This document shows, piece after piece, positions 1 to 11,294 of a stretch of DNA of 64,000 nt. Both the position numbers and the translations under genes were made by a program. Numbering within the stretch: the first letter of the stretch is position 1; every line of letters starts with the position of its first letter. The notes under the pieces were generated by a model. That model had not been told where the DNA came from, ran no database searches, and saw only the letters and a list, made by a program, of their open reading frames with translations. This stretch comes from Chrysoperla carnea (taxonomy: Eukaryota > Arthropoda > Insecta > Neuroptera > Chrysopidae), in the NCBI RefSeq assembly GCF_905475395.1, contig NC_058337.1:102170368-102234367 (forward strand), read 5' to 3'.

Positions 1-1549
1 CTTTTTTAATAAGTTAGTCATTAGCTCCTGGACTATAACTAGAGATTGTGTTTTTTTAACAATTGAAATGATGAAAATATTTAAATGTGCTATTATCTTT
101 TTTGGCGTCAATTTACATTTGTAATAAATTATAATAATACAGTAAAATTAAATATTTGTTTGGAAAAAATGCTTCACTCTTGAAACTAAACGCTACTGGC
201 TATTAGGATATAAAAATTTTATAAAAAAAAATTCCCTTAAAATACGTGACAAACCGCCCCTTTTAGCTGGTTGAAATATAAAAAGTCATTTTGCTTGCAA
301 TTAATGCGATAAAAAAGCTGAAAGATTTGTTATTTTTCAGCCTTAAAAGGAGGCATGCTTTTGAACGTTCGAGTTGTTTTAGTAAAATCAATATAGTGTA
401 ACAATAATAAACTGTTGTGCTAAATGTCAAAAGAGCAGCAAGTTTTCCTTGATTACGCCAATATTTTTAATTAATTTTACTGCATCATAATATCTCTATG
501 TTGACTATTTACTAATAATTGTATCTTTACAGATAAGACTAAAAACTACTTCATAAACATAAAGAGATAACTTAATTATTTATTACACCTACTGATTGTG
601 CAATTTAAATTGAATGATACATCATTTTTCATTTCTATTCCCGTTTTTTGAAATAAAATGAAAAATTTTAAGAGTTAACAAAAAAATTTATGTACTTTTA
701 AAAATTATTCCCTTAAAAATAAATATATATAATTTTATTCCAAAAAATAAAACACGAGTAGGAATATTATTCTTTAAAATTAAATTCTTTCTTAAATGAA
801 AATTTTATTTCAAAAATAAACCATAGGTAGAAGGAAAAGAACCATTTGAATGCGAAAATCTCCTGCAATTTAGCATAATTTATATCCTATAATTTACACG
901 GTAAAATTAATGGATGAGTATTGTGATAAGGTATGAAGGCTGTAAATATGTCAATTTGTCAAAAATACAATTTTCTTGATCCCCTCAGCCAAAGTACGAT
1001 TTTCCCATATTTAATTATTTCCTATATTAACAACGTTTTTTTATCTGTAAATAATGTTGTGAGGTTAGGATTTAATCTCGACAACAAGGAGCCGCTGTAG
1101 AAAGTAGTCCCAACATACTACAAGTGATAAATTGAAAATTTTTAAAAATCAATGTTATAATTTTACAAATTGTTACTATGCTATTGCGCTACAAAAATAA
1201 TAATCCACAAAAATCGCTCTTCCTGAAGTTAAATGCGTCCGGGAAGCACGTACTTTCAACTGGAGGATAAAGAACAAATGTTTCCAACAAAAGTTGTTTA
1301 TTTTGAACTTAAACGATCCTGAAACTCAAAAACTCTTGAGAGATGTCTTCTTCAAAATAGAATAACTTTAACTCAGGTCATTTTTACCAAAAACGCTTGG
1401 TTGAAGAAATATACAGTAGCATGGACTAAAGTGGGACATTTTATTTATTCCAATTCCTTTTTTGACTTCTTCGTTTCGAATCCTAAGTCTCGAAGTGGGT
1501 CTTAATTTGAAAACTTTCACTTGAATTAATTTTTACTCACTGTTTTTAG
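1..1549 (+). other. Intronic sequence upstream of the PPP1R11 last exon
   Basis: AT-rich sequence with no coding signal on either strand. It is presumed to be the 3' part of a PPP1R11 intron because the exon at 1550 starts at a splice acceptor in mid-codon. No repeat ends or structured elements could be defined. Confidence 0.5.
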
Positions 1550-1761
1550 GTTGTTGTATATATGAAAAGAAAAGACTTCCAACCGATAGAAGTTCAGATG
1601 AGGAAAGCGATCGTGATGAATGTGATCATTGTCACGGACATGTTGAACAACGAATAAAAAGTAAACCAGCTACAACTATAAATGTTCCAGCCAAGCATGA
1701 TCCAGCGGCAGGTGGTGAAGATGGTTCAAATAGTCCTATGTCCGAGGATAATCCTGAATAA
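1550..1761 (+). CDS. PPP1R11: PPP1R11 / protein phosphatase 1 inhibitor-3, last coding exon (partial gene)
   Basis: The family binds and inhibits protein phosphatase 1, and PPP1R11 is also reported as an E3 ubiquitin ligase. A polypyrimidine tract and AG at 1548-1549 precede an open stretch that begins with two bases of a split codon and then reads CCIYEK, the Cys-rich signature of the family (KCCCIYEK in relatives). An acidic serine run (RSSDEESDRDE) follows, then CDHCHGHVEQ, which matches the conserved C-x2-C-x-GH segment, and a low-complexity Pro/Gly tail ending in PMSEDNPE and TAA at 1759-1761. A poly(A) signal AATAAA lies at 1837. The N-terminal half, with the PP1-binding region, must be encoded upstream; I see nothing like it in bases 1-1549, so that intron is at least 1.5 kb and the gene enters from outside the window. 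A 75-codon open frame on the opposite strand here is a shadow. The motifs make the identity likely, although only about 70 residues are visible. Confidence 0.8.
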
Positions 1762-3621
1762 CTTATCTGTGTTATAAATATATATTTTTGTGTTGTAAGA
1801 CTTAATTTAAAAAATATGTTGTGAAAAATTATTCTAAATAAATTAAACATAAAATTCATAGATTTTAAGGATTATTAGAGCATTATCGAGTCGAAATTAT
1901 TTTAAAACAATTGTTTCGATAAAATTTAATGTTAATTTTAATTTGGTTACATTAACTTTCAGATCCAGCAATTCTTCGCTTTGCTAAATTTGAGGCAGGG
2001 AGTATTTATTGTATGTCGTTTAAATTCATTATTGCGATTTTATTCGAATTGAAGACTTAATAGAATTTTAACATTTAACATATAGGGTGTTCTACAAGTA
2101 TGGAACAACTCGTTAGGTCACTCGAAAAATATTCTCGATATCTAACGGTTGAAAGAAATAATTAAAAATTATTTCATGCTCAATTTTGATTTAAAAAAAC
2201 ACATAAAAATGACTTTCATTAATATTTCAAATCTGAATCATACAAATTTGGACAAAAGATATTGATACAAATTTCATGAAAAACCTGGAAAAATATTGCA
2301 TCTAGGAAGTTTATACTATTGATGTTATAAAAATTAATAAGGTTGAAATTAACATTAAATTTTGATAAAATTACAATTCCCGCTGGATTATAAATTATAT
2401 TTTTTTATTATTAAGTTTGAGATGATTAAAATACATAGATATGATGATTTTCGATTATGTCACAAAATATAGTAGCATGTTCCAGGCCCGTGCGCAGAAA
2501 TAGGCTAAAGCGCTTAACCGCTCTTTAGACATTGTCGATCTAAGATATATTTTGAGGCGACGCAAAGTTGAAAAGGAGCTGTCATTCGCATGAATTGTTG
2601 ACGTCCTGTCCGCCAATGCGAGACGTAAATGTAGCGAAAATGCAGCTATTAAGTCTTTTTAAAGAGGGTCAGTTTAATTCCTTGGGTATATTTATAAACA
2701 ATGCTTAAGCAAAGAATTGTTTAAAAGAAATTCATGTTCATAATTGGTAAGAGACAGGCAGTATTTATTACCAGGTCTAAAATTCTGAATAGTGAGATGG
2801 GAAGCTAAAACAATTAATTTTTGTTTTTAAATTGGGATAATTTGATTTTTATAAATTAAAGTTTTTTCTTCTCATTGATTGATGAATATAATGAGCTTGT
2901 GAATGTAGAATAATTGGCAAATTATTCTACATTCATTAATTATTACACAATTTTTCGAAAGAATATTAGCAGCGTTCAGCAGTTCAGTATTTGAATCTGA
3001 ACATATTTTTATAAAATAATAGATTATGAATATTTATTTATCGGTTAAAATATATATTTTATAGAATAAAGAAACTAAACTTTGTCTCTAATTTTAACAT
3101 TAGAATTAGAAGATAATTCCATAAATAAATAAACAAAAATTAGCTTTAGCAATATCTGATATTCATTAATATGGTTTATTTTTTATATTAATAGCATTGC
3201 ACTTACTAAATTCACACAATACATTATTTTAGATAGAATATATTTTTTTAGATGAAGTCATTGATTTTTTAATCCTAAACTAGTTTAGGTTTCAATCTTC
3301 TTTAGTGTATTCCTGAAAAACTAAAACATTATTCAAAATCGCCATTTTGCTATCTTGCGAATTATTCTTTATCCAAAACTCCAATTTATTAGAGGCAGAA
3401 GATTCTAAATGCTATGAATATAAAAAGTCAACTTTATTTTTATATAATTAAAAGAAACTCAAAAATTAAAAATATATTATACGAAAATAGATTAATTGGC
3501 GCTGTATTATAAATTTATTTTAATTGATTTCGATTAGCAAAAAATTATACTGCCTTTTTAATCAACTTTTGAAATTTTATACACAAAAATATAATTTATA
3601 CAAAACATTCACTAATTTTTA
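1762..3621. other. AT-rich intergenic region, no gene seen
   Basis: Contains the PPP1R11 3' UTR and poly(A) signal (1837). At about 2083 a short segment starts TAGGGTGTTCTAC, which resembles the ends of insect MITEs of the AGGGTGT type, but I could not find a partner end. No open frame looks coding. Confidence 0.4.
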
Positions 3622-3625
3622 TTAA

Positions 3626-4253
3626 GGTAGTATGGCCGTATCGAGGGACTTTGCATACTATTCTACTTTTTAGCTAAAGTTAGCTAGTATTTTTTTTTAG
3701 ATTTATTCATAAGATCATAGTTCTCTAAGTTGAGAGAATAAATTTAGATTTTTTAACCTCCGAACCAAAAAATGGTTTTGTTTCGAAAGATAATTTAATG
3801 AAAGTTTATGGTTCCGTACCCAGAATAATTAAAAAATAAGCGATGATATTCAAAATCGGTTCAGATTCGAGAATGATCTAAGGAAAAAGGTAATTGAATG
3901 GAGAGTGTTTTAGATATGTTTCAAATGTAAGTTTAGGGTTCCGTATCCAAAAAAATTTGTCGGGATTTTTTAAAATTTTGTAAATTTTAACTTGTTTTCC
4001 GTACCGTTTAAGGCATATAATTAATTAAAATTATGCTAAAGAATACGGGCTCTTATGATTGCCTTTGTTTAATTTTATCGGAAATAGTTTGTGTTTGCAA
4101 AATTGGCCGTAAAAATACATAGCAATAAAAACGAATTTTTGTTGAATTGTAACATGATTTATCGTACAGTATTTTAATCAAACTTTTAGCTTTGGCATTT
4201 GTCTTTACTTTTTGTTTGAAAAATAGCGGACTGCTTAAGCGCGCTATACTACC
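3626..4253. mobile_element. TTAA-flanked MITE with GGTAGTAT inverted ends
   Basis: The left end reads TTAA then GGTAGTATGGCCG. The right end is the reverse complement of GGTAGTATAGCGCGC and is followed by TTAA (3622-3625 and 4254-4257). The 628-bp body has no coding frame. A TTAA target duplication with short inverted ends is typical of piggyBac- or Kolobok-type non-autonomous elements; the family cannot be told apart here. The same GGTAGTATAG end occurs at 47682 and 50015, so this is a dispersed family. Confidence 0.6.
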
Positions 4254-4257
4254 TTAA

Positions 4258-5268
4258 TGTGAAACTTAGTTTACTAAAATGAATTTATGTTTACATCTGT
4301 TAAGTACTTATTTTGTCTGCAAATAATAGTAATGAAAATTTTTGTCCATATAAAAAAAATTTGAAAACTGACGCTACAATATGACAAATGAGATAGATTA
4401 CTGATATGAAATAATACAATTCTAAAATAATTTTTATATGCTGTCATCAGTTATTTATTATATAACATATCAAAAAAAAAATTTTAATATTTTGTTGTTG
4501 AAATATTTTAAAATTGAATAAATTATTCTCTATAATTTTGAAAAAAATGTTTTTTTAAATCACATTTCCTTCGATTTAGTAGATAGGAAATATGCCGAAA
4601 TATTGGAGATTTTAAAAATCGGATTGTCGGAACAAGCATAAGGCGGGCAAATTTGATAAGATGTGGCATCAAGATTAGTTAAGGGAGTATGTTGTTATAA
4701 ATTATTAATGACTATCTGTAGAATGTTTGATACAACGTATTTTCCTTCAATCTCTTTTTATTTTGAGAGTACAAAATATAATTGTAGAGGTGTAATTTAA
4801 GTGTAACAGTAAATTTTGTCCATCCAATGGACATTTTGTCATGTACTTATTATGCCCGATTAAAAAAAATTAAAAAAATCAGAGGAGCTTGAGCTAAGTT
4901 ATACTGGCTGTCTTAAGATGTGATACACTTAGACCAAAAGGTCTGATATGAAGCTGTGTGTTTGATGTGATTTCACTTAACCAGGAAGATAATTAAATAA
5001 TGGCTACCCCAAGTGAGTCAAACTTCTCATAACATATGAATAATGATAGATGGTGAAACACTGTTTCTCTCTTGGTCCTCTTTTTGGCAGCTTCTGCAAT
5101 AGTCAAGAAGCACTGGTAGATCGAATATAATTGGTACTCTGACCATGCAAATCAGAATAATTTCCGTATAGTTAAAAGACTACACCAATATCTAACAAAA
5201 ATCCAGAAGTATTCAACTAGTCATATTTTTCCTTCATTGCTTTTCATTAGGGAGGATTTCTAGAGTAT
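4258..5268. other. Intergenic region before the 5S array, no gene seen
   Basis: No coding signal. The stretch around 4895-4950 (ACTGGCTGTC ... ACACTTAGACC) loosely resembles the body of the tRNA SINE at 41387, but it is too degraded to call. Confidence 0.35.
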
Positions 5269-5371
5269 CATGGTATGGCCGTTGTCGATGTTAGAAGCAA
5301 TATTTTACAACCATATACTAAACTTTCTCTTGTAAAGTATAAAATTTTATTTGAAAAACGAAAAAAAAGAA

Positions 5372-5489
5372 GACAACAGCACACAGTGTTCCCAAGCGGT
5401 CACCCATCCAAGTACTGACTGTGCCCAATGTTGCTTGACTTCGGTGATCGGACGAGAACCAGTATTTTCAACATGGTATGGCCGTTGTC
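5372..5489 (-). rRNA. 5S ribosomal RNA, array copy 1
   Basis: Reference copy, 118 nt. The arthropod 5S core is plain: GGTTCTCGTCCGATCACCGA at nt 30-49 and the box C region GGATGGGTGACCGC at nt 81-94. Helix I pairs nt 1-9 with 110-118 (nine pairs, one G-U), helix II pairs 16-21 with 57-62, and the distal helix pairs 67-72 with 103-108. Several of these pairs differ from common insect 5S on both strands, so structure is kept. The large-subunit rRNA is transcribed by Pol III through TFIIIA. Confidence 0.93.
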
Positions 5490-5574
5490 GATGTTAGAAG
5501 CAATATTTTACAACCATATACTAAACTTTCTCTTGTAAAGTATAAAATTTTATTTGAAAAACGAAAAAAAAGAA

Positions 5575-5692
5575 GACAACAGCACACAGTGTTCCCAAGC
5601 GGTCACCCATCCAAGTACTGACTGTGCCCAATGTTGCTTGACTTCGGTGATCGGACGAGAACCAGTATTTTCAACATGGTATGGCCGTTGTC
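5575..5692 (-). rRNA. 5S ribosomal RNA, array copy 2
   Basis: Identical by eye to copy 1. Its 3' flanking spacer carries the TATAAAATTT variant. Confidence 0.93.
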
Positions 5693-5777
5693 GATGTTAG
5701 AAGCAATATTTTACAACCATATACTAAACTTTCTCTTGTAAAGTATATAATTTTATTTGAAAAACGAAAAAAAAGAA

Positions 5778-5895
5778 GACAACAGCACACAGTGTTCCCA
5801 AGCGGTCACCCATCCAAGTACTGACTGTGCCCAATGTTGCTTGACTTCGGTGATCGGACGAGAACCAGTATTTTCAACATGGTATGGCCGTTGTC
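5778..5895 (-). rRNA. 5S ribosomal RNA, array copy 3
   Basis: Identical by eye to copy 1. The spacer carries the TATATAATTT variant. Confidence 0.93.
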
Positions 5896-5980
5896 GATGT
5901 TAGAAGCAATATTTTACAACCATATACTAAACTTTCTCTTGTAAAGTATAAAATTTTATTTGAAAAACGAAAAAAAAGAA

Positions 5981-6098
5981 GACAACAGCACACAGTGTTC
6001 CCAAGCGGTCACCCATCCAAGTACTGACTGTGCCCAATGTTGCTTGACTTCGGTGATCGGACGAGAACCAGTATTTTCAACATGGTATGGCCGTTGTC
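5981..6098 (-). rRNA. 5S ribosomal RNA, array copy 4
   Basis: Identical by eye to copy 1. The spacer carries the TATAAAATTT variant. Confidence 0.93.
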
Positions 6099-6183
6099 GA
6101 TGTTAGAAGCAATATTTTACAACCATATACTAAACTTTCTCTTGTAAAGTATATAATTTTATTTGAAAAACGAAAAAAAAGAA

Positions 6184-6301
6184 GACAACAGCACACAGTG
6201 TTCCCAAGCGGTCACCCATCCAAGTACTGACTGTGCCCAATGTTGCTTGACTTCGGTGATCGGACGAGAACCAGTATTTTCAACATGGTATGGCCGTTGT
6301 C
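6184..6301 (-). rRNA. 5S ribosomal RNA, array copy 5
   Basis: Identical by eye to copy 1. The spacer carries the TATATAATTT variant. Confidence 0.93.
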
Positions 6302-6386
6302 GATGTTAGAAGCAATATTTTACAACCATATACTAAACTTTCTCTTGTAAAGTATATAATTTTATTTGAAAAACGAAAAAAAAGAA

Positions 6387-6504
6387 GACAACAGCACACA
6401 GTGTTCCCAAGCGGTCACCCATCCAAGTACTGACTGTGCCCAATGTTGCTTGACTTCGGTGATCGGACGAGAACCAGTATTTTCAACATGGTATGGCCGT
6501 TGTC
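6387..6504 (-). rRNA. 5S ribosomal RNA, array copy 6
   Basis: Identical by eye to copy 1. The spacer carries the TATATAATTT variant. Confidence 0.93.
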
Positions 6505-6589
6505 GATGTTAGAAGCAATATTTTACAACCATATACTAAACTTTCTCTTGTAAAGTATAAAATTTTATTTGAAAAACGAAAAAAAAGAA

Positions 6590-6707
6590 GACAACAGCAC
6601 ACAGTGTTCCCAAGCGGTCACCCATCCAAGTACTGACTGTGCCCAATGTTGCTTGACTTCGGTGATCGGACGAGAACCAGTATTTTCAACATGGTATGGC
6701 CGTTGTC
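6590..6707 (-). rRNA. 5S ribosomal RNA, array copy 7
   Basis: Identical by eye to copy 1. The spacer carries the TATAAAATTT variant. Confidence 0.93.
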
Positions 6708-6792
6708 GATGTTAGAAGCAATATTTTACAACCATATACTAAACTTTCTCTTGTAAAGTATATAATTTTATTTGAAAAACGAAAAAAAAGAA

Positions 6793-6910
6793 GACAACAG
6801 CACACAGTGTTCCCAAGCGGTCACCCATCCAAGTACTGACTGTGCCCAATGTTGCTTGACTTCGGTGATCGGACGAGAACCAGTATTTTCAACATGGTAT
6901 GGCCGTTGTC
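6793..6910 (-). rRNA. 5S ribosomal RNA, array copy 8
   Basis: Identical by eye to copy 1. The spacer carries the TATATAATTT variant. Confidence 0.93.
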
Positions 6911-6995
6911 GATGTTAGAAGCAATATTTTACAACCATATACTAAACTTTCTCTTGTAAAGTATGTAATTTTATTTGAAAAACGAAAAAAAAGAA

Positions 6996-7113
6996 GACAA
7001 CAGCACACAGTGTTCCCAAGCGGTCACCCATCCAAGTACTGACTGTGCCCAATGTTGCTTGACTTCGGTGATCGGACGAGAACCAGTATTTTCAACATCG
7101 TATGGCCGTTGTC
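6996..7113 (-). rRNA. 5S ribosomal RNA, array copy 9 (one substitution)
   Basis: Differs from copy 1 at nt 15 (plus-strand base 7099, C instead of G), next to helix II. The spacer carries a private TATGTAATTT variant. Confidence 0.9.
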
Positions 7114-7198
7114 GATGTTAGCAGCAATATTTTACAACCATATACTAAACTTTCTCTTGTAAAGTATATAATTTTATTTGAAAAACTGGAAAAAAAGA

Positions 7199-7316
7199 GA
7201 CAACAGCACACAGTGTTCCCAAGCGGTCACCCATCCAAGTACTGACTGTGCCCAATGTTGCTTGACTTCGGTGATCGGACGAGAACCAGTATTTTCAACA
7301 TGGTATGGCCGTTGTC
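7199..7316 (-). rRNA. 5S ribosomal RNA, array copy 10
   Basis: The gene is identical by eye to copy 1. The spacer next to it is diverged (AAAAACTGGAAAAAAAGAGA), marking the start of the less homogenised end of the array. Confidence 0.92.
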
Positions 7317-7401
7317 GATGTTAGAAGCAATATTTTACAATCATATACTTAACTTTCTCTTGTAAGGTATATAATTTTATTTGAAAAACGGGATAAAAGG
7401 A

Positions 7402-7519
7402 GACAACAGCACACAGTGTTCCCAAGCGGTCACCCATCCAAGTACTGACTGTGCCCAATGTTGCTTGACTTCGGAGATCGGACGAGAACCAGTATTTTCA
7501 ACATGGTATGGCCGTTGTC
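7402..7519 (-). rRNA. 5S ribosomal RNA, array copy 11 (one substitution)
   Basis: Differs from copy 1 at nt 45 (plus-strand base 7475, A instead of T), in the hairpin-loop region. The spacer is diverged. Confidence 0.9.
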
Positions 7520-7604
7520 GATGTTAGCAGCGATATTTTACAATGATATACTTAACTTTCTCTTGTAAGGTATATAATTTTATTTGAAAAACGGGAAAAA
7601 AGGA

Positions 7605-7722
7605 GACAACAGCACACAGTGTTCCCAAGCGGTCACCCATCCAAGTACTGACTGTGCCCAATGTTGCTTGACTTCGGTGATCGGACGAGAACCAGTATTT
7701 TCAACATGGTATGGCCGTTGTC
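7605..7722 (-). rRNA. 5S ribosomal RNA, array copy 12
   Basis: The gene is identical by eye to copy 1. The upstream spacer (7723-7808) is the most diverged in the array, including TCGATACTAG next to the start. Confidence 0.92.
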
Positions 7723-8730
7723 GATACTAGAAGCAATATTTTACAATGAGATACTTAATTTTCCTTTGTAAGGTATATAATTTTATTTTAAAAACCGAAA
7801 ATAAAGAAGACAACAGCACAAATAATGTACTTTTTACTAATTTTTTTCAATCTTAAAATCTTATTTTAGATTAGTTTGCGCTTACTAATCAGTATTTTCC
7901 AAAACATACCCAATGTTTGAAAATGAAAATTTTAAGATTCTTTAAAATTTCATAAAAGTTTGGAAATTTTGATTTTTTAAGCCTCATGACCAAGTTAAAA
8001 GGGTTGCATTACATTTTCTTATATTTAGGCTAATGTTAGATTCTAAAGATTGCTTAAAAAGTAGTAGAAACAATGTATAATAATTAAGAAAATCAGAAAA
8101 TTCAGAAAGTTTGTTCAGCGAATAATTTTGATAATTTGCAATAAACAAATCTGGTTATTGAAATCAAAACAGTAATTTTATAAGAAATTTATTTAAATAA
8201 CTATTGAAATACAAATGTCAATGTTAAAATTAACTTTTAATACGGATTATATTTATTAGGTATTCGAATAATTTCATATTTAATTTTTTATTTATGTAAA
8301 TATGAAAATTTTCTTTCACATATTATAAGATTATCACAAATCTACTAATTATTATTTCTATAAACAATTTTTTAAAGCCAATAATTAATTAATTACTCAA
8401 AAAATTTTGCGAATGTACTACCTCTTCGTTTTTATTACAACAGAAATAGATTTTTGGAAAAATATACACTACACAGCATCAAAAGATAAGACCAAATCAT
8501 ATACTTGTTACTTGGTTGGTTAAACTTGAGTCATAACATAGTTTTTTTATACTACTTTTAAAATCATTCAGGTTTGAATTTTTGCGAAATTTTATTAGTA
8601 TTCCAAGCGGTTTAGTTTAACATTGTTTAAATTAACGTCTTATCGTATCAGCATACGCTGTACTTCATATATACGTGTTTTTTTTTTAAATTGAGATATG
8701 TTCGACATCTTATGCAGATATTAATCTTCA

Positions 8731-9116
8731 CCTAGGTTTTCAGGCTCAATGAAAAGCTCGGTCTCCCCTTCATAACTGGTTACATAGATAAAACACTTTA
8801 AATTAGAAAGTTGGTACTGATTTAAAAAGTAACATTTTTTGTTCGATACATTTGTATGCGGAATCTAGGCACTCTTCGAAAACAATAAAAGTGTTTTTTT
8901 TTTTCTAAAAAGACCGTTTTTATTCAAATTGAATGAAGAAACGCGAAAAAGCTAGATTTTTACTATTAATTACTGTCTAAACTATTCGGTTTACAAATGT
9001 TGCAAACAAAAAATGTTTGCGTTTTTATAAAGAACAACTTTCTAATTTAAAGTGTTCGTCTAATGTTTGCCAGTTATGAATCAGAGTGAGGTTTTAATTG
9101 AACCTGAAAACTTAGA
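8731..9116. mobile_element. Foldback-type MITE, imperfect arms
   Basis: The left arm (CCTAGGTTTTCAGGCTCAAT ... AAACACTTTAAATTAGAAAG) is repeated inverted at 9035-9116 (CTTTCTAATTTAAAGTGTT ... TTGAACCTGAAAACTTAG). Arms are about 80 bp around a 220-bp centre with no ORF. The inner arm motif CTTTCTAATTTAAAGTGTT also occurs at 53827 and, inverted, near 56890 in other foldback elements, so these may share an ancestor. Confidence 0.5.
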
Positions 9117-10393
9117 TCGAATTCAATACCTGTACAAGATGCATGCCATTGAATTTCTTGAGATATTTGGAAATTTTCGTGGCACAAAAGTATGTGAATT
9201 AAAACCATCAAAATAACAAGTTTCGAGTGATTTTGGTCGCCTACACACAGTTCAATTAATTTGTAACTCTAGTTGCACAAAGTTTGCGTAATTAACTGTT
9301 TCGTAATACGAGAATATTTACAGAATCAGCTTTGACTAAAGCTTCTTCACAATCAATATCAATGAAAATTATTAGTTAAACTGTGTGCAGATAATTTTAT
9401 CTAAAATAATTATCGGGCTTAGATTTAATTGATATAAATTACGATTTGATTCCATTCAATAATTTCAAATTTGAAATGATTTATAATACTCTCCAATAAA
9501 AAATGTCGTAAGCGAATTATTACAAAAAATTGATACAAGATATTTTTAAATTTTTATTTGTGCGTAAAACCGCATATTTTTATCTTTGCTATTATTAAAT
9601 GGAATTATAATTTTTTCTGTAGAAAAAAAAATATTTCTTAAAAAAACAAAATTATGAATAAAATTAAGGGTAATTAAAAAAATATTCTTATTTGTAAATT
9701 ATTTACTTTTTTATCAAAATTAAATTTGTTGGAATGATCGACTAATATCTTGATTTTTAGATCAAACAGTGATTTTATTGTACGGTTAATTTTATATACA
9801 ACTATAAATCACGCATTCAAATTCCTTGTATTGTTTTCGTTAACGTTTTAATCTTCGGAAGTGAATACGACTTTTGGTGTTTTTTCTTTGTCCAAAAACA
9901 TATCGAATATTTTTTATAATTCCATATCAAAATCTTTATTTAAAAGAATATTGTTTTCTAACAAATATTTCTATCGATAATGAACAATAGATACTCTTTT
10001 CTACTTTGTTCTCTTTTCGAAGCAGTAAAATTTGTAACAGATGAGATTAAAAAACTGGGTAAGTTGATTAGATAAATAAAAATTATGTTTTAAATAGTTT
10101 CGTAAAGACAGGTATTCAATTTCACATTTACTAAAACGAAAAACACAATTCAAAAAAAAGGGAGAAAATGAGTATCTATCGTTTTGGAACACATTGGGTA
10201 ATAAGCGTATATTTTTCTCTGGTGCAATTACTTGGTTTAATTACCTCTTCATCTTTAAACTACTTAATTAATTCAATTACTTTTGAGGAATAAAAATTAA
10301 TTTAAAAGTATTTTTTCTCCCTTCCGGGCGGAAAGTGTCAAATTCGTGCTAAACGAAGTTACTGCTTTCCGCCTCCGTCGAACAGAAAGATAG

Positions 10394-10507
10394 TATACAC
10401 ACCACGGGAGCAAGTAAAGAATGTCTCAGATATCATGTTTGACGCCTGAGGCGGAGCCGAGATAAAGAGATCTGAGACATTCTTTACTTTTGCTCCTTAG
10501 ATGTGTA
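10394..10507. repeat. Short inverted-repeat (hairpin) element
   Basis: GAGCAAGTAAAGAATGTCTC at 10408 is mirrored by its complement at 10472-10495. Outer TACACA/TGTGTA ends extend the symmetry, and a GC-richer centre (GCCTGAGGCGGAGCCGAG) lies between. No target duplication was found. It could be a very small MITE or a solo hairpin. Confidence 0.45.
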
Positions 10508-11294
10508 TTACTATTTATCAATTACCGTTATTGAGACTAAAATTATCGAGTTTTGCAGAAGCTAATCTAATCTTACTGAGTACAGTAATTACATAATTTG
10601 ATGACCAAATCGAATGCGAGAACGGAATTAAGTAAAATAAGACTGTTTTTCGACTGCCAATATAAGTTATCTTTGGTTATTTACGCTTCAGTTATGTAGT
10701 TTTATACAAGATTTATTTTTTTTTGAAGGTTATAATTAATCAACACATGCTTGCAATGTGGTTTACATGAGATAAATCAAAATCCATACATGTGCAAATA
10801 TCCTACTATTCCCTGAATGTTACTGCGAGTCTCCAGCTTGAGTTATATTTACATTAAACAACTCGCAATCTTGGATTAATTAGATTCAACTAATTTAACT
10901 TGAAACACGTTTAGTACAAGATTATTATGAGTACGGATTTGGCGACATTTGTACCCTTCATTTCCAAGCATTATAGTTAAAAAATATTTTTATCATAGTT
11001 TTCTTTCTCAATTAAATTTTTGGATATCAAACACAAACAATGTTTGTTATTTGGTATCCAAAAGTTTAATTAACTGAGAATTTATACATTAATTAGCCAA
11101 TAATAACATTTTAAAACAAAATATTAAAACTTAAAATGCTATAATCATTGTTTGATCGAAAATCTGAAATCATTTAAATGCTACTCAATTTTCGAACAGA
11201 ATAATATTCAAATGAAATAAATTCTACACAAATAAAAAAATAAGTCCCTTAATTTTAAACATTATAATTTTAAAAAAATTATATTTAAAATGAA

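Larger units (their letters stand above)
5269..7820 (-). repeat. Tandem 5S rRNA gene array, 203-bp period, 12 full units plus two truncated ends
   Basis: Each unit is a 118-nt 5S gene (minus strand) plus an 85-nt AT-rich spacer. Twelve successive gene starts lie exactly 203 bp apart (3' ends at 5372, 5575 and so on to 7605). The left edge keeps only 5S nt 1-18 (5269-5286) and the right edge only the last 12 nt (7809-7820), after a 204-bp step. Spacers are nearly identical in the first nine units; those at the right end (after about 7130) are clearly diverged, as expected when homogenisation weakens at an array edge. Each gene is followed on its own strand by a T-run (TTCTTTTTTTT), a Pol III terminator, and has TATAT about 27-31 bp upstream, where arthropod 5S genes carry a TATA-like element. 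Confidence 0.95.
7821..11294. other. Intergenic region between the 5S array and WDR82
   Basis: No coding region could be supported; a 63-codon open frame at 10001-10192 (minus) has no features of a real protein. The region contains two inverted-repeat elements, listed separately (8731-9116 and 10394-10507). The rest is AT-rich sequence. Confidence 0.4.

Noticed and set aside
5269-7820. Regular 203-bp repeats considered as a CRISPR-like or satellite array
   Set aside because: Each unit contains a complete, foldable 5S rRNA gene with a Pol III terminator; spacers are homologous, not unique.
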